DNA of 64,000 bases from Rebecca billardiae RCC1528. Its lineage: Eukaryota > Haptophyta. Shown here one piece after another: positions 32,309 through 43,282 of the stretch. Position numbers and translations under genes: made by a program. The notes beneath the pieces were generated by a model. The model was not told where the DNA came from. It did no database searches and saw only the letters and a list, made by a program, of their open reading frames with translations. Position 1 is the first letter of the stretch. Each line of letters opens with the position of its first letter. The DNA lies in the NCBI GenBank assembly GCA_965240325.2, contig OZ251254.1, forward strand, positions 186,001-250,000, given 5' to 3'.

Positions 32309-32891
32309 GCGGTCGCGGTGAGCGCGCGCTGGCGGAGGAGCGGCGCCGGGCCAGATGGCGCGGCGCGCGCGCGCGCGCGGCGCCACGAGCGCACGCCAGC
32401 ACGCCATGCCCCACTGCCCCACTGGCCCCACTGCCTCGCGCCCTGCCGCTGCACGCGCCGCGCGCCGCCCGCTGCCCGCGTTCGGCGTGGTGCGCGCGGC
32501 GTGGCGGGGCGCACCTTGTCGCCCTCCGAGTAGAAGTTGTGGTGCAGCACGGTCACGTTGATGTGGTCGAGCATCTTCATGATCTGCAGCTCACGGTTCT
32601 TGAAGCGCTTGTCCTGCAGCACCTTCTTCACCGCCACTTGCTGCGAGCGGCCGAGCAGCGCGAACGCGCGCGCGTGCTCAGGCGTGAGCGGTGGGCAGCG
32701 CACGGCACCGCGCGCGCGCGCGGGGGGGGCGTGCGCTGCGCGGGGCGCACCTTGCCCGTCTCGGCGACGACGGCCATGTACACCGTCCCAAACGAGCCCG
32801 AGCCGATCGCCTTGTCGTTCACAAACGTCCAGTCCGAGCCCTTGGACGGGCCGGCGCCATCCTTCCCCCCTTCCGCTGACGACGACGCCAT
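31443..32891 (-). CDS. GSK3: glycogen synthase kinase 3 (GSK3/shaggy), 3 exons
   Basis: 359 residues from exons 32891-32751, 32640-32515 and 32255-31443. Introns of 110 and 259 bp are phase 0, start GTGCGC and end GCAG. The glycine loop is GSGSFGTVY. The ATP lysine lies in [20 protein letters not shown]. The catalytic loop is [10 protein letters not shown] (Asp about 148), then CDFGSAK (Asp about 167). The activation-loop tyrosine (about 183) sits in [17 protein letters not shown], the GSK3 signature. [39 protein letters not shown] and [10 protein letters not shown] follow. The short N-terminus ([12 protein letters not shown]) lacks the animal inhibitory Ser9 motif. It is a constitutively active Ser/Thr kinase of nucleus and cytoplasm. 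C-terminal sequence after [14 protein letters not shown] is lineage-specific. Confidence 0.96.
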
Positions 32892-34204
32892 GGCGGCGCT
32901 GGGGTGCGCTGCGCGGGGTGCGAGCGAAGCGGAGCTCGGCGGGAGCTGGTGGCGGGTGGCTCGAGCGACCGAGTCGTCCACGCGCCCGCTTGCGCTCGCG
33001 GCGGCACGCGCCCCGGCCTGCAGACACGCGCGCTGAGTGCTGCCCCCCGATTCGACGGAGGACCTCCTCGCTTGTGCTTGCGGGCGAGATTTTGACGCTG
33101 CCGCCGTGGGTCGCTGGCGTAGTGAATAGGAAAAGTGGTTTGGGTCATCAACCACCTGTATGGCTAATCAGGCTGCCGCATACGCAGCCGGGTACCGAGT
33201 AACGTTGCAATGGCTGCGATGAGCGGCAACCTTATTATATTAAAACAGTCCTGCTGCATCGACGCGTCGTTGGGAGAGTCCGGTGGCTCCGCCGCTTTCC
33301 CGACGAGAGTTTACCCGCGCGCGCGCGGGTAATAAAATCGAAGTCGAAAGACCGAAATCACTGCAATGGCACCACGCGGCGCGCGCCCGTCGCACGCGCG
33401 AGCTGCGCGAGCGTGCCCCGAGTGCACGCCGACGGCGCACAGCGCCACGCCAGTGGAACCCAACGGGCTCTAGTGCGCACAGCCTGCGTCGCCCGGCCCT
33501 TGCTCCGCGCCCGCCCCCCCACGCGGCGGCTCGGCACTGAACCGGGCGCGGGCCGAAAAAGGCGTGACGCAGGCAGCGGAGGCCGAGTAGGGCTGGACAG
33601 CCGCGCAGCATGGCGCGGCCTGGACGCGCACGCTTCAGCTCCCCGCGCGCCGGGCGCGGATGCACTCTTCCCAGAGAGGCCCTTGTCCACACACGCGCGC
33701 GCGAGGCGGCGGCACACGCGACGTGAGCGCGGAGCCGCACGCGCGCGACGCAAGCTGTGCCCCGTGCGCACGGGCACGGGGCTGGCGAAGGGCTAGCGCG
33801 GTGCGCGGGGCTACACGCGCACATTCCGCTCCGTGCTGCTTTGACGGCTGCCTCCTCGCCCCGCATGCGTGCACCTGACCGCGACCGCCGTCGGACGCGG
33901 CCGGCCTCCGCGCCGGCCCGTCCGGCCAGAGCCAATGGCGGCCGGCTCGGCGTGCCGTGTCTCCAGGGCGTGTGAGGGCAGCGCGCTGCGCAGTCCGGGG
34001 TGCGCGGCAGCGCGCAGTGCCCCTCGGTGGGCCTGCAGGGGCGAGCTCGTGCGCACGCACGTGCGCGGCGGCGCCACTGTCTGTGGGTCGGCCCTCGCCG
34101 AGCGCGGCAGCGCGCGCGAAGCTTCCGAGTCCGGGCGGTCGTGACTCGTGCGGGCGGCCGGCCGCGGCGGCGGCTTCTCGCTTTCGACGACGCGCGCGTG
34201 CTGA
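32892..34204. other. intergenic between divergent genes, no gene recognised
   Basis: Promoter side of both the GSK3 gene (minus) and the EGY-like gene (plus). A short AT-rich patch lies at about 33230-33245. Open frames here are composition-driven. Confidence 0.5.
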
Positions 34205-36531
34205 ATGGCTCGCAGGCTGCCCCGGATGGCGACGGCGGCGCGCGCGCTCGTCGCGCTCGCCGTGGCGCTCTCGGCGCGCGGCGGCCCGTCTGGCGTCGGC
34301 GGCGGCGTGTCGGCGGCGGCCGTGCTCGGCGCGCGCCGCGCCGCGCCCACGCCCGCCCTCCGCGCCGGCGCGCGCGGCGGCGCGCGCGCGCCGCTCCGGC
34401 GGCGCTCGGCGCCGACGCTGCTCGCCGAGCGCACCGAGCTGCGCTCGCGCGCGGAGGCGCTGTCCGCGGATGCGGCCAAGGCCCAGCTCGAGGCCGAGCG
34501 CGCCTCGCTCGAGCTCGAGCGCCTCAAGCTCTCGCGCTCCAAGCGGCGCGCGCAGCTGGAGGCGGAGCGGCTCGGGCTCACCACGCAGCAGGCCATCGAC
34601 GCGGCGCGCGAGCGCGCGGCGGAGCAGGCGGCGGCGGACGCGGCGGCGAAGGCGGCGGCGGACGCGGCGAAGGCCGCCGCCGCCGCCGCCGCCGCCGACA
34701 CCGCCGACGCGCCCGACGCCGACGCGCCGCTGAGCGAGGCCGAGCGCAAGCGCGCGCTGCGCTCGCTGTTTGCGCGCGGCACCGAGCGGCTGCGCGACGA
34801 GGAGGAGGAGGAGGCGGAGGGCGGGGCGCGGCTGCCGCTGCTCGGGAACGGGAGCAGCGCCGCGGAGGGGCCGATCTCCCCCTTCGCCCTCGACCCCTCC
34901 CTCGACGAGCCCACCGCGCGCGCCGTCCGCGCCGCCATCGACGGCTCGGGCGCGTTCCGAGTGTCCTCGGTCGAGCGCGGCTCGGCGCTGGGGTGCGTGG
35001 TGCGCGGCACGGTGCGGCGCGGGGAGACGGCGGGGCTGCTGGACGAGCTGGAGGGCGCGCTGCGCGCCGCGTCGCCCGAGCTCGCGCAGCGCGTCCGCCT
35101 CTTCGTCACCCTCGAGCCCGACCCCTTCGCCGCCGCCGCCGCGTCCGGCGGCGGCGGCGGCGGGCTGGAGCCGTTCTCAGAGGGCGGCCTCGACTCGCTG
35201 GGGGAGGAGCGCCAGCCGGTGGTGGTGGCGGTGGGCGCGGAGCAGGCGGAGGCGCTGTTCGAGTCGGGGCCGGTGCGCCTCGCCCTCGTCCTCGCCGGCG
35301 GCGCCGCCTCCTCCTTCACCGCCCTCTCCTTCGCCCTCTCCTCCTACCTGCTGCGCCCCGGCTTTGCCGAGAAGCTCGCAGCGGCGGCGGACGCGGCCGC
35401 GGCGGGCGCGGCCGACGGCGCGGCCGACCCGGGGCCGCTGCTCGACGCGGCGACGCCGATCGCGGTGGCGGTGCTCGCGCTGCAGCTCGCGCACGACCTC
35501 GCCCACTCGCTCGCCGCCGCGCGCTCGGGCGTGAAGCTGGACGTGCCGCTGCTCGTCCCGAGGTGGGGCGCGCGCGCACACCGCGCGCGCACACCGCACG
35601 CGCCAAGCGCACGCGCCGCGCCGCCGCCGCCGCCCCCGCGCCGCGCCGCCGCCTCGCGCGATTGATGGGATCCGCGCCGCTCGCGCACGCGGCCTGCCCT
35701 GTGTGCGTCGCAGCCTGCAGACGGGGCTGTTCGGCTCGATCACGCCGATCCGCTCGCACCCGCGCACGCGCGACGCGCTCTTCGACGTGGCCTTGGCCGG
35801 GCCCGCGCTCGGCGCGCTCGGCTCGGTCGGGCTGCTGGCGGTGGGCTGCGGCCTCACCGCCGCCGGCCCGCCGGCCGAGACGGCGGCGGCCGCGGCCGCG
35901 TCGGCGTTCGCCGGCTGGCCTGTGCTGCCCGCGGCCCTGCTCAAGTCGTCCTCCCTGGTGGGGTGCCTGTGCCTCGCCCTCTGCCCGGACTCCCTGGGGG
36001 GCCTCTCCTCGGCGGTGCACCCGCTGGTGGTGGCCGGGTACGTGGGCGTCACGGTGAACGCGCTCAACCTGCTGCCGATTGGCCGGCTGGACGGCGGCCG
36101 GTGCGCGCGCCCACGCGCGCCCACGCGCGACGACCCCCCGGCAGCAGCCCACCCCCCGAGCTCCGCTGAGCGCACGTGTCGCCCCCACCCCACCCCCCAC
36201 CCCACCCCCCACCCCCCCGCCTGCCCTCCTCAGCATGAGCCAGGCGCTGTTCGGGCCCTCGGGCGGCGCGCGGCTGCTCTCCGCGGGCTGCCTGCTCGCC
36301 CTGGGCCTCTCCTCCCTCGCGGCAGACTCGGACATCTACTTCTTCTTCGGGCTGTACGCGGCGCTGGTGCAGGGCAGGCCCGAGGTGGCCTGCCGGGACG
36401 AGCTCACGCCGCTCAGCGGCGCGCGCCGCACCGCCGCGTACGCCGCGGCGGTGTTCGTGCTGCTCGCGCTGCTGCCGCTGCCGGCCGCGCTCGACCCGTT
36501 CCCCTCGCCCTTCAGCGCGGCGCTCGGCTGA
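34205..36531 (+). CDS. EGY-type site-2 protease relative, plastid-targeted (3 exons)
   Basis: 680 residues from exons 34205-35562, 35714-36100 and 36234-36531. Introns of 151 and 133 bp are both phase 2, with donors GTGGGG and GTGCGC. The second intron has a long CCCCACCCC tract before CCTCAG. The N-terminus (MATAARALVALAVALSARGG) resembles a signal peptide. A basic transit-like stretch follows, then an Ala-rich coiled coil (residues about 80-190). The membrane core has LAVLALQLAHDLAH-type sequence (VAVLALQLAHDLAHSLAAA at about 425-445), LFGSITPIRSHPRTRDALFD, LAGPALGALGSVGLL and NALNLLPIGRLDGGR. This is the plan of EGY1/2/3 proteins of the thylakoid. The zinc motif HExxH reads HDLAH, so Glu is Asp and activity is doubtful, as in EGY3-like pseudoproteases. 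The splice joins restore LVPSLQTGLFGS and DGGRMSQALFG, typical of the family. Confidence 0.85.
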
Positions 36532-36944
36532 GGCGCGGCCGTTGGGGCGGCGCCGAGCCGCGGGGAGTCTTGACTCAGTCTGAGTGAGCGGCGGCGGTGG
36601 CAGCGCGCGTGCGGCGTGCGCACTCCTGCGGCGCCCGCTCCTGCGTGGCGCCAGTGTCCCACTCCGCGAGGGCGCGCTGCTCCTGCCCACCGCAGAGGGC
36701 GATCGCCGACCGTGACCGTACATCTGGCAGGCCCGGCCCAGGGGAGAGAGGGAGATCAGAGCCAGACGGAGAGGTGTGCCGAGCGCACAGTCATGCAGCA
36801 GAGCGACGATGATGACGAGCCCGGACGAAAACGCGCGGGTCTAAAAATGGCACGACTGTTACGGCCATTCTTCGCCTGGAGCCGGCAGCTGGGGTCGCGA
36901 CGGCTGGCTCGGCGACCCCTGCCGCTCCGCTCCAGGCGTTGGCC
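36532..36944. other. intergenic, no gene recognised
   Basis: Between two plus-strand genes. Holds the 3' UTR of the EGY-like gene and the promoter of the small Cys-rich gene. Confidence 0.45.
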
Positions 36945-37250
36945 ATGCGCGCCGCCCTGCTGCTCGTGCTCGCAGCCGCCGCCGCCGTGCGCGGCGCGGC
37001 GCCGTGCACCGTCTGCCCGCCCGAGCTCAGCATGTTCGAGACCTGCCGCAGCGCCGCCTCCGACGCCGACTGCGCCGCCCTCGACGCGTGCGAGCTGTGC
37101 GCGCCCGGCAAGTGCCGCGCCAAGTGCTCATGCGGCGACGACGACGCGGCGGACGGACACTCGCTGTACGGCGAGTGCTACTTTGCACAACGGGCGCCGA
37201 ACACGTACGTCGCCTCCTACCGCGACGTGTGCTCCTGCCTGCACGGCTGA
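36945..37250 (+). CDS. small secreted cysteine-rich protein
   Basis: 101 residues from the ATG at 36945. MRAALLLVLAAAAAVRGA is a textbook signal peptide. The mature part of about 83 residues has twelve cysteines (CTVC, ETCRS, DCAA, CELC, GKCRAKCSCG, GECYF, VCSC) and ends CSCLHG. The spacing does not match a family I know. The strong signal peptide and dense paired cysteines argue for a real gene. It could be a cell-surface or extracellular protein. It shares only general character with the other Cys-rich proteins in this window. Confidence 0.65.
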   Translation: MRAALLLVLAAAAAVRGAAPCTVCPPELSMFETCRSAASDADCAALDACELCAPGKCRAKCSCGDDDAADGHSLYGECYFAQRAPNTYVASYRDVCSCLHG

Positions 37251-38233
37251 GCCCTGCCCTCTCTGCCCGGTGGGAGGCGGGGTGAGGCGCAACGGGAGCT
37301 GCGCGGAGGGAGGGGAGCTGAGTCGACTCATCGTCACCAGCGACGTCGTCAGGTCCGCGCCGTGCTCAGCTGGAGTGCACCGGCGGCCGGGGTGCTCACA
37401 GCACAGCCTCGAATTGGGCCTGACAGAATTTGCCCGCCGGGCGGTCGCATTTATCTCGTGGCGAGCCTCTGTCGGAGTGGGCCGCCCTCGCTCGAATTGA
37501 GCCTGCCCCGAGCGCGGGCGGACCGCCGCGGACGGCGGAGCCCGGACCGTCGGACCGGGGCCGGCCGGGCCGGGCACCGGCCGCACCGGCACTCCGCCAC
37601 CGGGCCGCCCGCCGGCGGCCGCCGCCACACGTCAGTCCCGCGGTTGAGTCGGAGTTACGCGGAGTCGGAGACTCACGACTCACTCACTCTGTCTGTGAGA
37701 CCGTACGGTACGGAGTACGGCGGCACTCATCGTCATAGTCTTACTCGTCTTATAGTCCGCTGACGGCATCAGGCGGGTACAGGCGGCGGTGATGCAAGGC
37801 CCTTGGGTGATGGCGCGCGACTACTCTATAGGAGTATAAGTCTGAATACCGCTCGTCCGCCGGGCGGCCGGGCGGCGTCCGGAGTCCGTCCCGGACTCGG
37901 ACGGGACACGGGTCACGCACTGCTACGATGATTCTATAGTGCTGGTGATTAGCCGATGTGATCGCGACGACGACTAGTATCTGCTGCTGATGTAAGGAGT
38001 TGCAGCGTGCCACTGCCTGGCACCGCGTGGCAGGTGGCTGCCGTGATGCCTCGCCCTCGGCCCGCTCCGGGCCCGGCCTCGCAGCGCGTCGTGGCGCCCT
38101 CGGAGACGGGGTCGGACACCCGACTGCCCCCGCCCCGGCGAGACCTCGGCTGCTCGGGTGCGGGTGGCAATGGCCACCGACGGGCCCAGGACGGCTCACG
38201 CGGCTGGTGCTCAGCGGCGGCTCGCGGTGCGCG
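37251..38233. other. intergenic between convergent genes, no gene recognised
   Basis: 3' flanks of the small Cys-rich gene (plus) and the JmjC gene (minus). No gene or structured RNA recognised. Confidence 0.5.
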
Positions 38234-38657
38234 TCACAGCCGCAGGCCGAGTGAGACGGACAGCCCCGCCCACTGCGACACCCCGCGCTCGGCCGAGGCG
38301 GCAGCGGCGGCGCCCGCCGGGCCGGGCGGCGGGGGCAGCGCCTCGGTGTGGTGGGACCAGCCGGCGGGGAAGAAGATCGCGTCGCCGTCGCGCAGCTCCA
38401 CCTCCAGCGCGCCACGCTCCACCTCCTCGCGCACGCGCGCGTCGGGCGGCGCCCCGGTGAGCGGCAGTCGCAGCCTGCGCTCGCACGCGTGGCCCGCCGG
38501 CCACGGCCGCAGGAGCGGCGTGGCGCTCGGCGGCCAGAGGAGCATGCGCTTCGCGCCGACGAGCTGGCACAGGAGCGAGTCGACGCCGTCGTAGTGCAGC
38601 GGCGAGTACACGCCGCCCGCGCACACCCACAGCCGCCCCACGCCCGCCGCCGCCGCC

Positions 38658-38697
<40 letters not shown>

Positions 38698-39517
38698 GCC
38701 GTGCTCGCGCGCCGCCGAGCAGCGGCGCCACGGCCGCCTGTGCCATCAGCGCTGGCGGCGCGAGGGCCTGGAGGTAGAGCGCCTCGGCGCCGTCGCCCGC
38801 GGGCGGCGCGTCGCACTGCCCCTCGCGCAGCAGCGGCGGCAGCCCGCCCCGCCCCCGCCGCAGCCGGCGCACGAAGCGCCGGCCGGGCATGGCGAGCACG
38901 CGCGAGGGCGGCCGCAGCTTGCCTGAGGCCACGTCCGCGTGAGATTCTCTGCAGAAGGAGACGGCGGGGCCGGGGGCGACGCGGACCATGGCGAGCGGGA
39001 GGTGCGCGGCGAGGAAGGAAGGGTCCGCCCACGCGCGCCGCGCCTCCCACGCGGCGCCCGCGCCGCGGAACACCACGGGCGCGCCCGTCTCGGCCGCGAG
39101 CCGCCAGCCGGCCGCCTCTTCGCCCGCGCCCACCTCCGCGACCGCGCCCGCCGCGCGCACCCAGACGTCGGGCGGTGCGAAGTTGTGCAGCGGCGCGGCG
39201 GCGTCGGGCTCGGCGCCCTCGCCACCCATCGCCTCGAGCTCCACCTCGGGCGGCAGCAGCCCCTCCAGCTGCGAGCGCACCGCCGCCGGCAGCGCCGCCT
39301 GCGAGATTGCGTCGTGATACATTGTCTCGCACGCGGCGTACAGCGCGGGGTGGCGCTCGGCGGCGAGCTGGGAGAGCAGCTGCGCGTGCGCGCGGAGCAC
39401 GGGCGCGGGCGCGGCGGGCGGGCGCGGGAACGCCTGCAGCGCGCGCGCGGCCGGCCACGCCGCGAGCGCGAGCGCGAGCGCGAGCGTCGTAGTTGTTCTG
39501 CGAGCGGCCATCGTCAT
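38234..39517 (-). CDS. JmjC/cupin-like 2-oxoglutarate oxygenase, secretory or plastid-targeted
   Basis: 427 residues, one exon. Two ATGs at 39517 and 39511 are close together. The signal peptide MTMAARRTTTTLALALALAA ends near WPAARA. The C-terminal half has the JmjC-type double-stranded helix: VYSPLHYDGVDSLLCQLVGA supplies the HxD iron ligands. It continues KRMLLWPPS, then ELRDGDAIFFPAGWSHHTEA, which gives the distal His and the PxGWxH signature. Upstream, APVVFRGAGAAWEARRAW and HLPLAMVRVAPG match the start of cupin_8 domains. A poly-Gly/Ala run (GCC repeats, 38640-38700) interrupts the domain between the helices. The enzyme should use iron and 2-oxoglutarate to hydroxylate a protein. The signal peptide means a lumenal target rather than histones. 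Divergent from the ubiquitin-like gene 100 bp away. Confidence 0.8.
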
Positions 39518-39617
39518 CCTGGCGCAAAGCGCGCGAGGCCGCCATCGTGCGCAGCTGCGTGAACCCCTCGTCAGGTGCGTCCGGCGGGCGGGGCACGGCC
39601 CTCCCCGCGCCGCGGCC
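39518..39617. promoter_or_regulatory. shared divergent promoter region
   Basis: Only 100 bp lie between two divergent ATGs. It is GC-rich without a TATA box, so both genes must share promoter and 5' UTR space. Confidence 0.45.
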
Positions 39618-39851
39618 ATGCAGCTCCTGCTCAAGCCCAAGGCCGGTGCCATCGTGCCCGTCGACGTCGAGCCCGCAGCCCCGATCGAGGCCGTCAAGGC
39701 GAAGGCGCGCGAGGCGCTCGGCATCGGCGCGGACGAGAAGTGCTTCCTGCTGTTCGGCGGCTCGCACCTCGAGGAGGGGAGGACGCTGGCGGACTACCAC
39801 ATCCAGGAGGGCTTCACGATGCACGTGCACGACAACATCTGCGGCTGCTGA
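39618..39851 (+). CDS. ubiquitin-like protein ending in Cys-Gly-Cys
   Basis: 77 residues, one exon, about the length of ubiquitin (76). It starts MQLLLKPKAGAIVPVDVEP, aligning to MQIFVKTLTGK of ubiquitin. It continues IEAVKAKAREALGI, CFLLFGGSHLEEGRTLADYH and IQEGFTMHVHD, which cover the beta-grasp fold end to end. Ubiquitin's Lys48 region is replaced (FGGSHLEEG) and Ile44 corresponds to the FLLF strand. The tail is NICGC rather than LRLRGG, and a stop follows directly. It therefore cannot be conjugated through a terminal Gly-Gly unless processed unusually. A terminal CxC is the motif used for double geranylgeranylation of Rab proteins. Membrane-anchored ubiquitin-fold (MUB) proteins are a precedent for prenylated ubiquitin-like proteins. 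Lipidation here is inference. Confidence 0.85.
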   Translation: MQLLLKPKAGAIVPVDVEPAAPIEAVKAKAREALGIGADEKCFLLFGGSHLEEGRTLADYHIQEGFTMHVHDNICGC

Positions 39852-40221
39852 GAGGCACCTGGCGCAGGTCCGTGCGCCTGCACTTCGACGATGAGCGAGC
39901 TTTCCGCGCCCCGCGGTGCCGCGGAGTCTTAACTCTAAGGCGCGCGCCCGAAACTGCTCAGAAACTGCGCTCGCTGGCCACACGCGGCACGCGCGACGAC
40001 GGTGCAAACGTGGGCGGCGGCCTGCCTGGCACTACTGCCGCCGCCAGTATAGCAGTACTTATGCGTAGCGAGAGAGCTGATGGAGTAGTCTGTCGCGTCG
40101 TGATTCTGATGATAAGTACATGTATAGCAGTAGTGTGCAATAATATCTGCGTGCGGGTCACTGTGTCTGTGAAGTGTGAGTCACTGTCCGAGCAGTCGCA
40201 CTCGCATACAGACGATTAAGG
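39852..40221. other. intergenic between convergent genes
   Basis: 3' flanks of the ubiquitin-like gene (plus) and the WDR53-like gene (minus). No gene seen. Confidence 0.5.
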
Positions 40222-41430
40222 CTACGCGCGCGCCAGCTCGTAGATGGCAAGCGCGCCGTCGCCCACGTCCGCCACGCAGAACGCGGCCGGCGCGCGGCCG
40301 GCGAGCGCGCACACGGCGTTGGGCTTGCGCGGCAGCCGCACGCGCAGCGTCGGCCGCAGCAGCGCGCCGCCGCCGCCGCCGCCCGCCGCGCCGCCGCCGC
40401 CGCCCGCCGCCGCGCCCGGCGGTGTTGGCGGCGGCTGCAGCGCCCACAGCCGGAGCTCGCGGTCGTTGCCCGCGGACCAGAGCGCGAGCGCGGCGGCGTC
40501 GGGCGGAGCGCCGGGCAGCGCGCCCTCGCCCTCGACGAAGCCCACGCAGCTCGCCCCCCCGCCGTGCCCCTCCGCCGCGCCGCTCTCGCCCAGCGCGCCG
40601 CCCGTGCGCGCATCGAGCAGGTGCACGCAGCCGTCGCCCAGCGCGAGCGCCGCGCGCCCGCCTCGCGCGTCGTGCGCGAGGGCGTGGATGTAGCGCGGGT
40701 TGACGAGCTGCGCGGGCGGCGCGGCGGGGCTCGGCCCGGCCGAGGCGGGCGTCTCGAGCCCCGAGCCGCCGAGCAGCTCGCGCTCGAACAGCGGCCGCAC
40801 CCGCCCGCCCTTGCCGCCGCCGGCGCGCGCCGCCTGCCGCCGCCCGTGGCCGGCACGCGCGAGTGCGCCGAGGTCGTGCAGCAGGACGCGGCCGTCGAGG
40901 CCGGCGGAGAGCGCGCGGAGGACGTGGGTGGGGTGGCACGCCACGCACGCCACCGCGCCGTGCGCCCCCTCCAGCCGCGCCTCCAGCTCGCCCGTCCGCG
41001 CGCTCCACAGCGACACGCCGCCGTCGTCGTCGCCCGCGACCAGCCTCGCGCCGTCCGCGCTCACGCCGAGGGAGGAGACGACGGCGTCGGCGCCGTCGCA
41101 CGCGCGGGCGGGCTCGCGGTGGAGGACGGTGCCCATCCGCAGGTCGAACGCGAGCACGCGCTCCGCCCACGCCGCGTACAGCGCGTGCTCGTCGCGCGCG
41201 CTGTGGCAGACGACCTCGGCGGCGGGCGGCGGCGGCGCGCCTGCCGCCGCCGGCGGCGCGAGCGCGCGCACCGAGCGCGCGGCGCGCACGTCCCACAGCC
41301 GGACCCAGCCGTCCTCGGAGCACGAGGCCACGTCGTGCTGCCCGCCGCCGCCGCCGCGCGGGCTCGCCGCCACGTAGCTGCACGCCGCCGCGTGGCCCGC
41401 GAGCTGCGCCGAGTGCCGCAGGGACGCCAT
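40222..41430 (-). CDS. WDR53-like WD40-repeat protein
   Basis: 402 residues from the ATG at 41430; the frame is open further upstream without a better start. About six WD40 blades are visible: HAAACSYVAA ... VRLWDVR, AVVSSLGVSADGARLVAGDD, GVSLWSARTGEL, GAVACVACHPT ... VLLHDL, VNPRYIHALAHDARGG ... VHLLDARTG, and WSAGNDRELRLWAL. The C-terminus KPNAVCALAG ... FCVADVGDGALAIYEL closes the propeller. The order (NP...H after blade 4, GND blade, terminal VAD...IY strand) follows animal WDR53, a substrate receptor of CUL4-DDB1 ubiquitin ligase. Low-complexity Gly/Pro inserts between blades are typical of this genome. Propeller confident, orthology tentative. Confidence 0.75.
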   Translation of the reverse strand: MASLRHSAQLAGHAAACSYVAASPRGGGGGQHDVASCSEDGWVRLWDVRAARSVRALAPPAAAGAPPPPAAEVVCHSARDEHALYAAWAERVLAFDLRMGTVLHREPARACDGADAVVSSLGVSADGARLVAGDDDGGVSLWSARTGELEARLEGAHGAVACVACHPTHVLRALSAGLDGRVLLHDLGALARAGHGRRQAARAGGGKGGRVRPLFERELLGGSGLETPASAGPSPAAPPAQLVNPRYIHALAHDARGGRAALALGDGCVHLLDARTGGALGESGAAEGHGGGASCVGFVEGEGALPGAPPDAAALALWSAGNDRELRLWALQPPPTPPGAAAGGGGGAAGGGGGGALLRPTLRVRLPRKPNAVCALAGRAPAAFCVADVGDGALAIYELARA

Positions 41431-42096
41431 CGCCCGCGTTCTAGTCGCTGTCACAGTGGCAGCCGCGTGAAGACTGAACAGGTCCAAGTCTGTCCAACTC
41501 GTGGGCGGACCGCGCGAGCCGCGAACGACGCCATTCGACGATGGCGGCCGTCTGAGTCTGATGATCGACGAGCAACATGTCGTCAGACGAGGCGCGCAGT
41601 TCAGCACTGCCGCAAGAACAGGAACTGCTGACACTGCTGAGAATGCGTAGCCTGTCGTGGCAGCAGTCTAAGCTTGTTGGCTCACCAGCAGGCGTGTGGC
41701 CTGCCAGACGAGAGCGCCAATACATTACTCTGGCACGGCAGCCGCGGGGCCCGTCAGTCGCGCGCGTCTCAGGTCGGTCGTCCTGCTGCAGCGCAGCTGC
41801 AGTCTGCTGCACTCGTACTCATAGGTCAGAAGATGAGGTCTACGACTACGCCTGCCACGTGGCACTGCTGAGTGCGGATCTCCGACCGTCCGTTCCGGAC
41901 GCCGGTGCCAACCGCCGCCGTCGGCCCGTGGCGCGGCGCCGCCCAGGTTGTCCGATGCACCGACCCGTGGTCTGCGCCGTCGTCAGACCATCAGTGCTGA
42001 AATTTTGGGCACGGACTCGGCGGTCGCCGGGCGTGCCGCCACGCACTACGCAGCCGGCTGCGACCCCGCCCACGCCCCAGGCCCCAGGAGACAGTC
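41431..42096. other. intergenic, no gene recognised
   Basis: Between two minus-strand genes. Less GC-rich from 41460 to 41870, probably the WDR53-like promoter and the 3' UTR of the MATE gene. Confidence 0.5.
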
Positions 42097-43101
42097 TCAA
42101 GGGGGCGCGTGCGACGACACGCGCAGCGCCGCGAGCGCCGCGCCGCCCACCGCTGCGGCGAGCACCGCGCCCGCCGTGGCGATCTCAGTGGGCGTGCGCC
42201 CCACCGCGTCAAGCTCGGCCAGGCTGGTGCCGCGCGGCTCGAGCGAGCCCAGCCAGCGGCGGTACGGCGCGCTCAGCGCGCGCGCCTCCGCGCCCTCGCG
42301 GATGCGCGCCAGGTAGCGTGCGGACGGGCGCGCGTCCGCGCGCAGACAGTGCCAGCGCGAGCCGAGGAACGCGTACGCGCGCGCGCGCACGGGCACGCAC
42401 GGCGCGTCCGGCCGCGCGCGCTGCGCCGCGCCGACGGCGGCGAGCAGCTCGCACGACACGAGCGGCGGCGGCTGCGCGCCCGGCTGGGCGCCGCCGGCCG
42501 CGCCGTCGCCGCGCGCAAGCGGCAGGGGTGCGGGCGGCGCGGCGGCGGCGGTGCTGGGTGCTGCGGCCGCCCCGCCGCCCACCCCCTGCCGCCCCGCCGG
42601 CTGCTCGCGCGGCGGCCGCGCCCCCTCCGCCCCCTGCGCACTCTCGCACCCCGCCGGCAGCGCCAGCTCCACCTCCACCTCCGCCAGCCGGTAGCCGCCC
42701 TCCGCGCGGCACAGCGCGCGCAGCTCGGCCGCGCTCACGCACAGCACGTAGCCCTCGGCGGCCGGGCGGGCGGCGGGCGGCGGCGCGGGCGGGGCGGCGG
42801 CGGCGGGCGGCGGCGCGGGCAGCAGCGTGGCGAAGGCGGCGCGGCGCACGCGGAACGCGAGCTCGCGCGTCGGGAAGCGGCAGCGCGCGCCGCGCGCCGC
42901 CGCCTCCGCCCGCACCCCGCGCCGCCGCAGCACCGCAGGCGCCAGCATCGCCCCGTAGCACGCCACGGGCACCTCCTCAGCGGCGCGCGCGGAGGGGCGG
43001 GCGTGCGACGGGCGGCGGCGCGCGCACTCGCCGCCGGCGCCAAACCCGCCGCGCAGCCGCCGCGCGGCGGCGGCCGTGCCGTTGGCCGCGCGGGCGGCGG
43101 C

Positions 43102-43137
<36 letters not shown>

Positions 43138-43251
43138 CGGCGGCAGCAGCGGCGTGCGCATCTGCGCCGCGGCCGCGCCGCCGTCGCGCGGCGCGGCCGC
43201 GTCCGAGGCGTCCTCGCCGCCACCGCCGCCGCTCGCCTCGGGCGCGTCGGG

Positions 43252-43282
<31 letters not shown>

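Noticed and set aside
42960-43025. Possible GTGCGC...GCTGAG intron inside the MATE-GGCT linker
   Set aside because: Its removal (52 bp) would break the frame into the GGCT-like domain, whereas the unspliced frame is continuous.
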